DNA of 24,131 nucleotides from an uncultured Ruminococcus sp. (lineage in GTDB: Bacteria > Bacillota_A > Clostridia > Oscillospirales > Ruminococcaceae): the NCBI GenBank assembly GCA_946629405.1, contig CAMOXW010000110.1:1-24131 (forward strand), read 5' to 3'. The translations under genes were made by a program, and so were the position numbers. Positions within the stretch are counted from its first letter, which is position 1. Every line of letters begins with the position of its first letter. The notes under the pieces are model-generated. The model saw only the letters and a list, made by a program, of their open reading frames with translations. It was not told the origin of the DNA and searched no databases. Positions 1 to 8,199 of this stretch are shown here, piece by piece.

Positions 1-31
1 AAACAAACCCTTACTGCATTTGCAGTAAGGG
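1..31 (-). terminator. Rho-independent terminator after tRNA-Tyr
   Basis: Perfect 11-bp inverted repeat (positions 8-18 and 21-31, 2-nt loop). On the minus strand it is followed by GGGTTTGTTT. It lies 6 bases past the CCA end of tRNA-Tyr and would end the minus-strand tRNA transcript. Confidence 0.85.
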
Positions 32-37
32 CGTTTC

Positions 38-123
38 TGGTGGGGGAAGATGGATTCGAACCATCGAAGTTAAAGAACAACAGATTTACAGTCTGCCCCC
101 TTTGGCCACTCGGGAATTCCCCC
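38..123 (-). tRNA. tRNA-Tyr (GTA)
   Basis: An 86-nt class II tRNA with a long variable arm. The acceptor stem pairs GGGGGAA with TTCCCCC, the discriminator is A, and the 3' CCA is encoded (38-40). The anticodon loop reads CTGTAAA, giving anticodon GTA. The T loop is TTCGAAT. It sits 16 nt downstream of tRNA-Thr and is probably cotranscribed with it. Confidence 0.95.
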
Positions 124-139
124 ATATTTGATTTTAAAG

Positions 140-212
140 AGCTGGTGGACGGACTCGAACCCCCGACCTGCTGATTACAAATCAGCTGCTCTACCAACTG
201 AGCTACACCAGC
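140..212 (-). tRNA. tRNA-Thr (TGT)
   Basis: A 73-nt tRNA. The acceptor arms GCTGGTG and CACCAGC pair, the D arm is GCTC/GAGC, and the anticodon stem GCTGA/TCAGC encloses TTTGTAA (anticodon TGT). CCA is not encoded (CTT follows), unlike the two flanking tRNAs. The T stem GGGGG/CCGTC has an apparent G-G mismatch and a G-T pair, so it is slightly weak. Its own promoter lies 15 nt upstream. Confidence 0.93.
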
Positions 213-227
213 TTAACTGACTTAAAT

Positions 228-256
228 ATTATATCACATTTCCACGGACTTGTCAA
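228..256 (-). promoter_or_regulatory. SigA promoter for tRNA-Thr/tRNA-Tyr
   Basis: On the minus strand a perfect TTGACA (251-256) is followed after exactly 17 nt by a perfect TATAAT (228-233). The expected transcription start lies about 9 nt before the mature 5' end of tRNA-Thr. A full-consensus promoter suits a highly expressed stable RNA. Confidence 0.9.
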
Positions 257-281
257 GCCCTTTTGGAAAATTTTTTTGGAT

Positions 282-358
282 TGGTCGAGGCGACAGGACT
301 CGAACCTGCGGCATCTTGGTCCCAAACCAAGCACTCTACCAAACTGAGCTACGCCTCG
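282..358 (-). tRNA. tRNA-Pro (TGG)
   Basis: A 77-nt tRNA including an encoded 3' CCA (282-284). The acceptor stem pairs CGAGGCG with CGCCTCG. The anticodon stem CTTGG/CCAAG encloses TTTGGGA (anticodon TGG). The T arm is GCAGG-TTCGAGT-CCTGT. It has a separate consensus promoter upstream. Confidence 0.95.
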
Positions 359-398
359 GAGCAACCTTTCAGGCACGTCCACGACGGACAGCTTTTAT

Positions 399-427
399 AT
401 TATACATCGTCAGACAGCATTTGTCAA
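399..427 (-). promoter_or_regulatory. SigA promoter for tRNA-Pro
   Basis: Perfect TTGACA (422-427), 17-nt spacer and perfect TATAAT (399-404) on the minus strand. The start site would be near 392, leaving a leader of about 34 nt before tRNA-Pro. I see no terminator between tRNA-Pro and tRNA-Thr, so read-through into the next two tRNAs is likely. Confidence 0.88.
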
Positions 428-490
428 TATTAGTTTTGTATTTTTGTGAGTTTGCACAAATTTCTTGCAGAAAGCCGCCTCTCATTAGTT

Positions 491-524
491 ACACAAAAAC
501 AAAAGAGGAGGCGAGAGCCTCCTC
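491..524 (-). terminator. Rho-independent terminator of the small Ala-rich gene
   Basis: An 8-bp GC-rich stem GAGGAGGC/GCCTCCTC with a 4-nt loop (505-524) is followed on the minus strand by TTTTGTTTTTGTG. It lies just after the stop codon of the gene at 532-810. Confidence 0.88.
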
Positions 525-531
525 ATAGTTG

Positions 532-810
532 TCAGTCTTCGTCAGTTGCTGCCTCAGCAGCCTCTGTAACTTTCTCAGCAGCTCCTTCAACTGCTTCTTC
601 AGCAGCCTCAGCAGTATCCTCTGCAGCTTCCTTAACTGTATCGTCTGTGATCTCGAAGTCGATGTTATCATCGCCGCCGAACTCGTAAGAGTCATCGTAG
701 GCGTCGTCATCGTAATCATCATCGTTGTTTGACTTGAGACGCTGAGTTGCAACATATGCAGCAGCTGCTGCTGCGCCTGCAGCGAGAACCGCAACTAAAA
801 ATTTACTCAT
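532..810 (-). CDS. Small acidic Ala-rich protein with N-terminal membrane anchor, unknown function
   Basis: A 92-residue protein that I do not recognise as a named family. Residues 4-22 form an Ala-rich hydrophobic segment, a probable membrane anchor or uncleaved signal. A basic QRLK stretch follows, then an Asp-rich segment at about 29-58. The C-terminal third is an Ala/Glu-rich, strongly helical region (60-90) with a repeated EAAE-like pattern. The layout loosely resembles YtxH-like envelope proteins, but this is not a firm match. The chosen ATG is preceded by AGAGGA at proper spacing; the 26 extra in-frame upstream residues lie in the untranslated leader. The gene is monocistronic: it has its own SigA promoter (887-915) and terminator (491-524). 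Confidence 0.8.
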   Translation of the reverse strand: MSKFLVAVLAAGAAAAAAYVATQRLKSNNDDDYDDDAYDDSYEFGGDDNIDFEITDDTVKEAAEDTAEAAEEAVEGAAEKVTEAAEAATDED

Positions 811-886
811 TTTAAATTCCTCTTTTCTTCGCAAGTAATATTGTTTTACCGTGCCGCTTGCGACCGGTGGGCGATAAACTATAATC

Positions 887-915
887 ATTATACCACACTA
901 TTTTTCAAATTTCAA
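887..915 (-). promoter_or_regulatory. SigA promoter of the small Ala-rich gene
   Basis: TTGAAA (910-915), 17-nt spacer and TATAAT (887-892) on the minus strand, placed right after the rsmE stop codon. It predicts a leader of about 70 nt before the ATG at 810. Confidence 0.85.
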
Positions 916-919
916 CTGT

Positions 920-1642
920 CTACATATTATTTGTTAAAAACATCAAAATTGATAGGGCAGTTATTGGTGCAGTTTCACAACGAAGTATCCTTTTTCCAAG
1001 CCAGACCTGTACCGCACCGGTTTCAACTGCCGCCTGAGCCTCCTCTTTGTCAAAGCCTCCCTCGCTCCCGATCAGCAGCCCGGCGGTCCTTGCTCCGCTG
1101 AAGTCCACCTTTCCGAAGGACGTTCCGCCTTCTTCCTCATAAAGAAGTATGCTCCGGTCAAGCTCCTTCATCATGCCGAGCGACTGCCTGAAGCTTACCA
1201 TTGGCGTGACCTCCGGGACTATTCCGCGTCCGGACTGCTTTGCAGCCTCCGCAGCTATCTTGCACAGGCGGGGGGGCTTTTTCGCAAAATCCTTTTCGTC
1301 AGGGCGGGAGATACAACGCCGCGTGAGTACCGGTACTATCCTGGATGCACCCAGCTCCACGCTTTTCTGGATTATGTATTCCAGCTTGTCAAGCTTGGGG
1401 ACTGCCTGAAACAGCGTGACCCCGATATCGGGCTCGGCAGCGCACCTGTGCTTTTCCACAAGGTCAAGAAAGACCTCCTCACCGGTAATGCTGCGTATCA
1501 CGCAGTTATAATCCACGCCGTCACAGCATACGGTTACCGGCTCGCCGGCTCTCATCCGCAGGGAAAAACCAATATGCCGCGCGTCCGGTCCGTTGAGGCG
1601 GATGTCGTTTTCATTTATGGTCTGTGTAAAGAATCTTGGCAT
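920..1642 (-). CDS. rsmE: 16S rRNA (uracil1498-N3)-methyltransferase RsmE
   Basis: 240 residues, the usual length for RsmE. RsmE enzymes are SPOUT-fold methyltransferases that use S-adenosylmethionine to methylate U1498 of 16S rRNA in the small subunit. An N-terminal PUA-like part opens with MPRFF and includes the typical DARHI-G-S-LRM stretch. The SPOUT domain carries the family signatures KLDKLEYIIQKSVELGA, EAAKQSGR, the knot motif LLIGSEGGF and the C-terminal LGKRILRCETAP-ITAL. The start is the ATG after GGGAGG; 19 upstream in-frame residues are excluded because they overlap the promoter and the ribosome binding site. The gene has its own promoter at 1671-1699. Family assignment is firm; the exact target base is inferred from the family. 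Confidence 0.96.
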   Translation of the reverse strand: MPRFFTQTINENDIRLNGPDARHIGFSLRMRAGEPVTVCCDGVDYNCVIRSITGEEVFLDLVEKHRCAAEPDIGVTLFQAVPKLDKLEYIIQKSVELGASRIVPVLTRRCISRPDEKDFAKKPPRLCKIAAEAAKQSGRGIVPEVTPMVSFRQSLGMMKELDRSILLYEEEGGTSFGKVDFSGARTAGLLIGSEGGFDKEEAQAAVETGAVQVWLGKRILRCETAPITALSILMFLTNNM

Positions 1643-1670
1643 AGTTACCTCCCGATATTGTACTCTATAT

Positions 1671-1699
1671 ATTATACGACATAATCGTTTTCTTTTCAA
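1671..1699 (-). promoter_or_regulatory. SigA promoter of rsmE
   Basis: TTGAAA (1694-1699), 17-nt spacer and TATAAT (1671-1676) on the minus strand, 28 bp before the rsmE ATG. Confidence 0.87.
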
Positions 1700-1721
1700 G
1701 TCCTTTTTGCAGGCTCATCAG

Positions 1722-1747
1722 AAAGGGGGCGCCGGAGCGTCCCCTTT
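1722..1747. other. GC-rich hairpin between the anti-sigma gene and rsmE
   Basis: An 11-bp stem (1722-1732 with 1737-1747) around the loop CGGA, with one imperfect pair (G-U in plus-strand RNA, A-C in minus-strand RNA). It lies downstream of the minus-strand gene ending at 1795 and could end that transcript. However, the minus strand has no T-run after it; the T-rich tail is on the plus side. Its role is therefore uncertain. Confidence 0.45.
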
Positions 1748-1794
1748 GTATATATCTTTCTTTTGTCTTGTCTTTATGTTAGTTGTTTTGCTTA

Positions 1795-3687
1795 TCAATC
1801 GTTGGGAGCTGCGTGCTCGGCAGAGGTAGAGCTTATCTTCCATGTTCCGTTGTCAAGCTCTGCTACAAAGTGCATTGTGTCAGTTTCACCAAACAGGTCA
1901 TACTCTGCTGTGAACTCGAAGATATTCTCGTGAGTCTCTCCGATGTCTACCTTGCCTGTGAAGTCAATGCCGGCGCCTCTGCCGCCCTGGAGGACATAGA
2001 GGTGGAATTCCTGCTCGCCTTCAGCTTCCTTGAATGTCGGGAGTTCGCCGCTGTAAAGCCTTGAGTATCTTTCAAGAAGCTCACCGCATACCCTGTTTTC
2101 GACGAATGCCTTCACATCGTCAATGGACTGGAAGCGTGCATCCTTGACCCTGATGTAGGTAACAGTCGCATCGCGGTAGTTTTCATCGAATTTGTCACTT
2201 TCGTCAGTCTGAACGCCTGATGCGTCAACTATGTCGATCTCGTTGAGCTTGTTCATAAGGTCGCGGGCTATTTCTTCATAGTTTATCTCAGCGGCGGTAG
2301 TATTCTCCTCCGGGGACTGTCCGTCACTCGTCCAGTCGCTTACCTTCCATGTTCCGTCAACGTTTCTGGCGATTATGGTAACAGTCTCCTTGGATTCGTG
2401 GTAGGGAAGGTCGTTGTCAGCAGCTATAACAGCTGTGCCTTCTGCAAGGTCGGAGGAAACAAGCCTTGCATTTTTAAGATTGAATGAAGGAAGACCAGCG
2501 TTTCCGGCGATAGAATATATCTCGCCTTCTATCTCTGTGAATACAGGTCTGTAGCCTGCAAATATCGTGCTGTAGGATTCGAGGGCAACGTCAGTTGCGC
2601 GGGCTTCAACATAGCTTCTGAGCGTATCAAAATCCAGACCTGTGGGGTCTTTCACCTTGTAGTAGGTCATGTCGTGGTACTGCTTAGCCTGCGCGGAGTC
2701 GAGCTCTATCGGCTGACACCTGTATGCTTCAAGCTCATTGAGCATAGCTGCTATCTCGGCAGGGTCAACTGCGGTCTCGGAAGTACCGGAAGGAACGCCT
2801 TTAACGATCTGAGCTATCTTCCAGCTGCCGTTTTCCTTGACTGCAAAGATCGTGATATCCGTCTCAGGACCTACCTTTACTGTGAATTGCTTGTCAGGAT
2901 CCGTAATGTTTGCGGTAAGGATGACCGGATCAATAGCCTCCTTGTTAAGCTTTCCGAGAGTGGAGGCAGCTGCGGGGTGCTGAGCGTAATAGAGCTTGCC
3001 GTCCTCCTCGATGAAGTAGGGAGTGTCGTTGCTGCTGTCATAAAGCTGTGCGTAGAGGTTTTTCAGAATTGGGTCTGCATAGCAGCTCTCAACGAGCTTC
3101 TTCACGTCGTCAAGGCTTGTGAAGCGGCTGTCTGTAACTCTGCAATACTTTACGGAAGCTCCGGCAGATCTTCTGGTGATGCTGTCGTTCTCGTCCACCT
3201 CAACTGATGCCGGGTCGCAGAATAATTCATCGACCTCGCTGCCTGCTGCGATGAGCATTACAGCATTATTGTAAAGCTCTGTGGGGATCTCAAGCTCATT
3301 TGCTGCACTTGTCGATTCAGGGGCGGTGGTCACATATTCCTCAGCGGGAACGCTTGCAAGAACGTTATGGGAGGAAGTATTTCCGGACTTTCCGCTCTTG
3401 CTGATAGCGAATACAGTACCTGCGATACCTCCGACAAGCAGCATACAAGCGGCTGCGGCTGCGAATCTGCGCCATTTCGGTCTGCTGTAGCGTTCAACTC
3501 CGCTTACCTGCTCCTCGTCGTTATTCATTGTGATATTGTTCTCTCTGTTCATTTTGTTGAGCTTATTCTTACTCATAGCTAACATCCTCTCTTTTTCACT
3601 TTTAGTCAGCACCGGGACCTCCGCAAGAAGCTCTACGGTCTTTTCATCAGCATTTTCAAGCATATCAAACTCTCTGTTCTCTTTCAT
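1795..3687 (-). CDS. Probable membrane anti-sigma protein with three extracellular repeat modules
   Basis: 630 residues, one membrane segment (about 75-95), a cytoplasmic N-terminus of about 70 residues and a long exported part. No HxxxCxxC zinc motif of classical ZAS anti-sigma factors is visible; the anti-sigma role is inferred from the sigma gene 13 bp upstream. The exported part shows three diverged copies of one module. Each opens with Y-x-[RK]-V-x-D...D-V/L-x-x-[LFY]-VE (about 181-200, 342-361, 511-530) and closes with G-[ST]-WK-[IV] (287-291, 445-449, 614-618). The pattern resembles IseA-type DL-endopeptidase inhibitor (YoeB) domains, but I could not test this. Start choice: an in-frame ATG at 3696 abuts AAGGAG directly, whereas the ATG at 3687 has a 9-nt spacing and is preferred. 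Confidence 0.75.
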   Translation of the reverse strand: MKENREFDMLENADEKTVELLAEVPVLTKSEKERMLAMSKNKLNKMNRENNITMNNDEEQVSGVERYSRPKWRRFAAAAACMLLVGGIAGTVFAISKSGKSGNTSSHNVLASVPAEEYVTTAPESTSAANELEIPTELYNNAVMLIAAGSEVDELFCDPASVEVDENDSITRRSAGASVKYCRVTDSRFTSLDDVKKLVESCYADPILKNLYAQLYDSSNDTPYFIEEDGKLYYAQHPAAASTLGKLNKEAIDPVILTANITDPDKQFTVKVGPETDITIFAVKENGSWKIAQIVKGVPSGTSETAVDPAEIAAMLNELEAYRCQPIELDSAQAKQYHDMTYYKVKDPTGLDFDTLRSYVEARATDVALESYSTIFAGYRPVFTEIEGEIYSIAGNAGLPSFNLKNARLVSSDLAEGTAVIAADNDLPYHESKETVTIIARNVDGTWKVSDWTSDGQSPEENTTAAEINYEEIARDLMNKLNEIDIVDASGVQTDESDKFDENYRDATVTYIRVKDARFQSIDDVKAFVENRVCGELLERYSRLYSGELPTFKEAEGEQEFHLYVLQGGRGAGIDFTGKVDIGETHENIFEFTAEYDLFGETDTMHFVAELDNGTWKISSTSAEHAAPND

Positions 3688-3700
3688 AGTCCGCATCTCC

Positions 3701-4267
3701 TTACAATGTTATACCGGCGGCAGCCAGTGTGGTTTTCAGTTTTTCAAGAGCTCTCGAAGCCCTCATTCTTACTGCTGACGCCTTCATTGAGAGCATTTTT
3801 GCGATCTCTCCGGAGGAGCGGTCGTAGTAGTATTTCTGGAGGATTATCGTTGAATCCGGTTCGCCGAGCTCGCTGATCTTCCTCAGGAGTATATCCCTTG
3901 TCTCGACAGCGTCGCTGTCCCTTTCGATGTCCGTTCCGTCTCCGATGAGGACAAGTTCATCATCGCTGCTCTCGGTGAATTTCCCTGATCTTGCAGTGAT
4001 AGAGTGGAAGGCGTTTATTGCGCGGCGTTTGGCGATCGTGCTTATGTAGCCCTTCATATCGCCTGCGAAGTCGCTCTCGGTATCGTAACCGAAGAAAACG
4101 TCCGCGAAGATGTCACTCACGCACTCTTCTATGTCCTCCCGGGAGGCAACGCCCCTCAGCTTGTTGTAAACAACGGCGTACACATAATCGCAGTAGCAGC
4201 CAAAAAGTTCGTCATAGGCTGTGTCCGGTGATTTTTTGTACAGCCGGCAGTATTCAGTACCGGTCAT
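3701..4267 (-). CDS. ECF-type RNA polymerase sigma factor (sigma-70 family)
   Basis: 188 residues, typical of ECF sigma factors, which direct RNA polymerase to a small regulon and lack regions 1 and 3. Region 2 spans about residues 17-90 (DELFGCYCDYVYAVVYNKL, then DIEECVSDIFADVFF, then YISTIAKRRAINAFHS). Region 4 spans about 126-180 and has the HTH RSSGEIAKMLSMKASAVRMR followed by ASRALEKLK. A 35-residue acidic linker lies between them. The start at 4267 has AGGAGG 6 nt upstream. An ATG slightly upstream is out of frame and hits a stop at once, and the 45 further in-frame upstream residues have no coding look. The downstream gene is a one-TM protein, the usual arrangement for a sigma factor and its membrane-bound inhibitor. 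The target promoters are unknown. Confidence 0.92.
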   Translation of the reverse strand: MTGTEYCRLYKKSPDTAYDELFGCYCDYVYAVVYNKLRGVASREDIEECVSDIFADVFFGYDTESDFAGDMKGYISTIAKRRAINAFHSITARSGKFTESSDDELVLIGDGTDIERDSDAVETRDILLRKISELGEPDSTIILQKYYYDRSSGEIAKMLSMKASAVRMRASRALEKLKTTLAAAGITL

Positions 4268-4333
4268 TTCATTTCCTCCTGATGTATTGAAAGTGTTCCA
4301 TGGAAAAGTGCTTTCATAAATAACATTCAAATC

Positions 4334-4353
4334 ATGTGAGCGAAGTGTCACAT
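4334..4353. promoter_or_regulatory. Inverted repeat upstream of the ECF sigma gene
   Basis: ATGTGA-N8-TCACAT, a perfect 6-bp-arm dyad in the 130-bp leader of the sigma gene, about 65 bp before its ATG. It looks like a dimeric regulator site (CRP-like half-sites but spacing 8, not 6). No clear SigA promoter was found in this leader. Nearby, 4361-4380 is AT-rich and near-palindromic. Confidence 0.4.
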
Positions 4354-4400
4354 AGTTCTGAAAATTTTTCCGGAAATTTTTCATCTTCCTATCTGACAGC

Positions 4401-4430
4401 AAAAAGGACAGCCCTGTGAGGCTGTCCTTT
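4401..4430 (-). terminator. Rho-independent terminator of guaB
   Basis: An 11-bp stem AAAGGACAGCC/GGCTGTCCTTT with a 6-nt loop; on the minus strand it runs into TTTTTGC. It starts 3 bp after the guaB stop codon. Confidence 0.92.
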
Positions 4431-4433
4431 TGT

Positions 4434-5918
<1,485 letters not shown>

Positions 5919-5943
5919 TTACAGATCGAAATTATTAACTTAT

Positions 5944-5972
5944 ATAATACCATTTTTTGAGCTTCGTGTCAA
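5944..5972 (-). promoter_or_regulatory. SigA promoter of guaB
   Basis: Perfect TTGACA (5967-5972), 17-nt spacer and TATTAT (5944-5949) on the minus strand. The leader to the ATG is about 30 nt, too short for a riboswitch. Confidence 0.88.
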
Positions 5973-6081
5973 GTACCCTGAAAGCGGGTCGATATAGAAA
6001 AAGCACGCGAAACTTTTGTTGATTTTTGGTGAAAAAGCGGTTTGCTGCGTTAAAGCTTCAATTCCATAAATTTCTGAACTC

Positions 6082-7011
6082 TTAGCGTTGGCTGTCTGCG
6101 TAAGTCACGAGTATCGTCGAGGCGTCGCGGGCATCTATCAGACCGTCAGCGTTCATGTCGGCATTTTTCTTCTGTATCGAAATAAATGCAGCTTCACCGG
6201 TCTCGTAGTCAGCGTATTCCCTCAGGACGAGCGTTGCATCTGCGGCGGTGAGAAGTCCGTTCAGGTCGGCATCTCCGGCTATCTCGCCGGAGTATATCCG
6301 GAACTCTATGTCGCAGCCCTCTGCGTAGGTCTGTGCAGAGCTGCCTGTTCTGCCCCAGAGTACGAAGCCGGAAATATTTTCCTGAGCTGTTTCCCTGATA
6401 TCGTACTTCCTTCCGGCTGCGTCCGCGCCTATCTGCGTCACACTTTCAGGGATGTACAGCGCTTTCAGCGAGGTACAGCCAAAAAACGCTCTTTCTCCTA
6501 TGCTGTGTACGCTATAGGGGATATCGATGTCTTTCAGCGAATTGCAGGAGAAAAAACAGTCCTCCGGTATAGCTTCAATCCCCTCGCCGAAGCTGACCTC
6601 GGTCAGCTCGGTGCAGCTCATGAAGGCACCCTTGCCGATGCTGCCGGCAGAGCCCTCCATTGCGACCTTTTTAAGCGAAAGGCAGCCGGAAAATGCGTAT
6701 TCTCCGATGTCAGGCACAGTCTTTCCGAACGTCACCGAGGTTATGCCGGTGTTGCAGAAAAATGCCTTGTCAGCTATCTTCCCGACCGTGAAGCCGCCGA
6801 CGGCCTCAGGTATCACTATATCGCCCTCAGCGCCTTCGGCACCAATGATAGCGACCTCCGTGCCGTCTGCGCTGAAGTCCGTGTACTGCCATTCGATACC
6901 GTCAATAACGGCTGTCCTTGTCTGATCGTCAGCCTCATCCGCGCCTGCGTTCATCGGAGCGGCGGAGAGCATGAGTGCTGCTGCCGCTATGAATGAGAAG
7001 GTGCGCTTCAT
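6082..7011 (-). CDS. Secreted BspA-like leucine-rich repeat protein with C-terminal type I dockerin
   Basis: 309 residues. Residues 1-24 are a Sec signal peptide (KR, hydrophobic core, AAPMNAGA). Residues about 60-235 hold LRR_5/BspA-type repeats with the recurring pattern IG-x-x-AF-x-x-C-x-x-L-x-x-[VI]-x-[IF]. Residues 246-309 form a type I dockerin: two calcium loops, D247-A-D249-L-N251...D258 and D285-M-N287-A-D289...D296, each followed by a helix. Dockerins bind cohesins on scaffoldins, so the protein is probably exported and attached to a cellulosome-like complex or the cell surface. The LRR part probably binds a ligand; no catalytic domain is seen. It starts 1 bp after the stop of the amidohydrolase gene, and its GGAGGGAGG ribosome site lies inside that gene's end, so the two are translationally coupled. 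Confidence 0.9.
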   Translation of the reverse strand: MKRTFSFIAAAALMLSAAPMNAGADEADDQTRTAVIDGIEWQYTDFSADGTEVAIIGAEGAEGDIVIPEAVGGFTVGKIADKAFFCNTGITSVTFGKTVPDIGEYAFSGCLSLKKVAMEGSAGSIGKGAFMSCTELTEVSFGEGIEAIPEDCFFSCNSLKDIDIPYSVHSIGERAFFGCTSLKALYIPESVTQIGADAAGRKYDIRETAQENISGFVLWGRTGSSAQTYAEGCDIEFRIYSGEIAGDADLNGLLTAADATLVLREYADYETGEAAFISIQKKNADMNADGLIDARDASTILVTYADSQR

Positions 7012-7012
7012 A

Positions 7013-8182
7013 TTATACCTCCCTCCGGCAGATCACGCCGTCCACCATAACGAGCACAGGCTCGCTCATGAGGTCGAGAGGATTTTCACCCTTTCTGTAA
7101 AGCTGGAGGTCAGCGTCCTTTTCAGGTTCGATTGAGCCCGTCTGCTCGTCAATGCCAAGTATTTCCGCGGGAGCTATGGTTATTGCCCTGACTGCCTCAT
7201 CAAAGCTCAGTCCACCTTTCACGGCAGCCTGCGCCGACAGGGGAAGATACTGTATCGGGATAACGGTATGATCGGTGCAGATCGCTATTTTTACGCCGTT
7301 TTCGTGCATCACGGCTGCGTTTTTCAGCTCAAGCCCGCGCATCTCCGGCTTACACCGGTCACATATCACCGATCCGCATATCACCGGGATCTCCTCGGCC
7401 GCTATGATATCGGCTATCTTATGTCCCTCAGTGCCGTGGATTATAACAGCGTCGAGGGAAAATTCTTTTGCAAGACGCATTGCGGTACAGATATCATCGG
7501 CGCGGTGACAGTGGAAGAATGCCTTCTGCTTGCGGTCAAGCAGCTCCATGAGAGCCTCGCACTTTATATCGTACTCCGGCGGGTCATAGTTTTCGCTGTC
7601 GGAGTAGTAGCTGTCCATATCGTGAACGTAGCGGCGGGCTTTATACAGTCCCTCGCGGATTATCGCGGCAACTGCCATCCTTGTTATGGGAGCCTCGTCC
7701 TTGCCGTTGTAGACATTCTTAGGATTCTCACCAAGTGCGAATTTTATACCGCAGTTCCGTATCAGCATATCATCGGTGCGCCTGCCGTTTGTTTTTATGG
7801 CGCATATCTCGCCGCCGCAGGGATTCGCGCTCCCGGGACTTGAAGCAACGGCGGTGATACCGCGCATACGCGCCTCCTCAAAGCAGCGGTCGAACGGGTT
7901 GATGCCGTCGATAGCTCTCATCTGCGGAGTGAACGGGTCGGTGGACTCGTTGCAGTCGTCGCCCTCAAAATCAAGACCGTCCTCAATTATTCCGAGGTGG
8001 GTGTGGGCGTCTATGAAGCCGGGCAGGAGGATACCTCCGCCGGCGTTGATATGGTCCTCCGGGATAAGGTCGGGGACGCCCTCGCCGATCCCGGAGATCT
8101 TTCCGTCCTCGATGAGTGCCCAGCCGTTCGGGATAACGCCCCGTGCGGACATTGTATGTATCTCAGCGTTATAAATAAGCAT
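7013..8182 (-). CDS. Metal-dependent amidohydrolase (imidazolonepropionase-like), substrate unknown
   Basis: 389 residues of the amidohydrolase superfamily. The urease-like beta sandwich (residues 1-50 and the end) encloses a TIM barrel. Metal-site motifs are visible: GFIDAHTHLG (His60, His62), FFHCHRADD, VIIHGTEGHK and the late Asp in AICTDHTV. The C-terminal GSIEPEKDADLQLY is typical of imidazolonepropionase and related cytosolic hydrolases. Without the specific substrate residues or a hut-gene context it should not be called HutI. It starts 17 bp after aroK (GGAGAG ribosome site) and is coupled to the dockerin/LRR gene downstream. The shared operon suggests co-expression, not necessarily a shared pathway. 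Confidence 0.88.
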   Translation of the reverse strand: MLIYNAEIHTMSARGVIPNGWALIEDGKISGIGEGVPDLIPEDHINAGGGILLPGFIDAHTHLGIIEDGLDFEGDDCNESTDPFTPQMRAIDGINPFDRCFEEARMRGITAVASSPGSANPCGGEICAIKTNGRRTDDMLIRNCGIKFALGENPKNVYNGKDEAPITRMAVAAIIREGLYKARRYVHDMDSYYSDSENYDPPEYDIKCEALMELLDRKQKAFFHCHRADDICTAMRLAKEFSLDAVIIHGTEGHKIADIIAAEEIPVICGSVICDRCKPEMRGLELKNAAVMHENGVKIAICTDHTVIPIQYLPLSAQAAVKGGLSFDEAVRAITIAPAEILGIDEQTGSIEPEKDADLQLYRKGENPLDLMSEPVLVMVDGVICRREV

Positions 8183-8199
8183 AAATCTCTCCGTTTGCC

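Noticed and set aside
213..281. Terminator between tRNA-Pro and tRNA-Thr at the A/T-rich stretch 261-280
   Set aside because: No stem of useful length precedes a T-run on the minus strand; read-through is more likely.
6088..6996. 302-codon plus-strand open frame opposite the dockerin/LRR gene
   Set aside because: The minus-strand protein has a signal peptide, LRRs and a dockerin; the opposite frame shows no recognisable motif and is a shadow of codon bias.
7013..8182. Calling the amidohydrolase imidazolonepropionase (HutI)
   Set aside because: No histidine-utilisation genes are nearby and substrate-specific residues cannot be confirmed; left as an amidohydrolase of unknown substrate.
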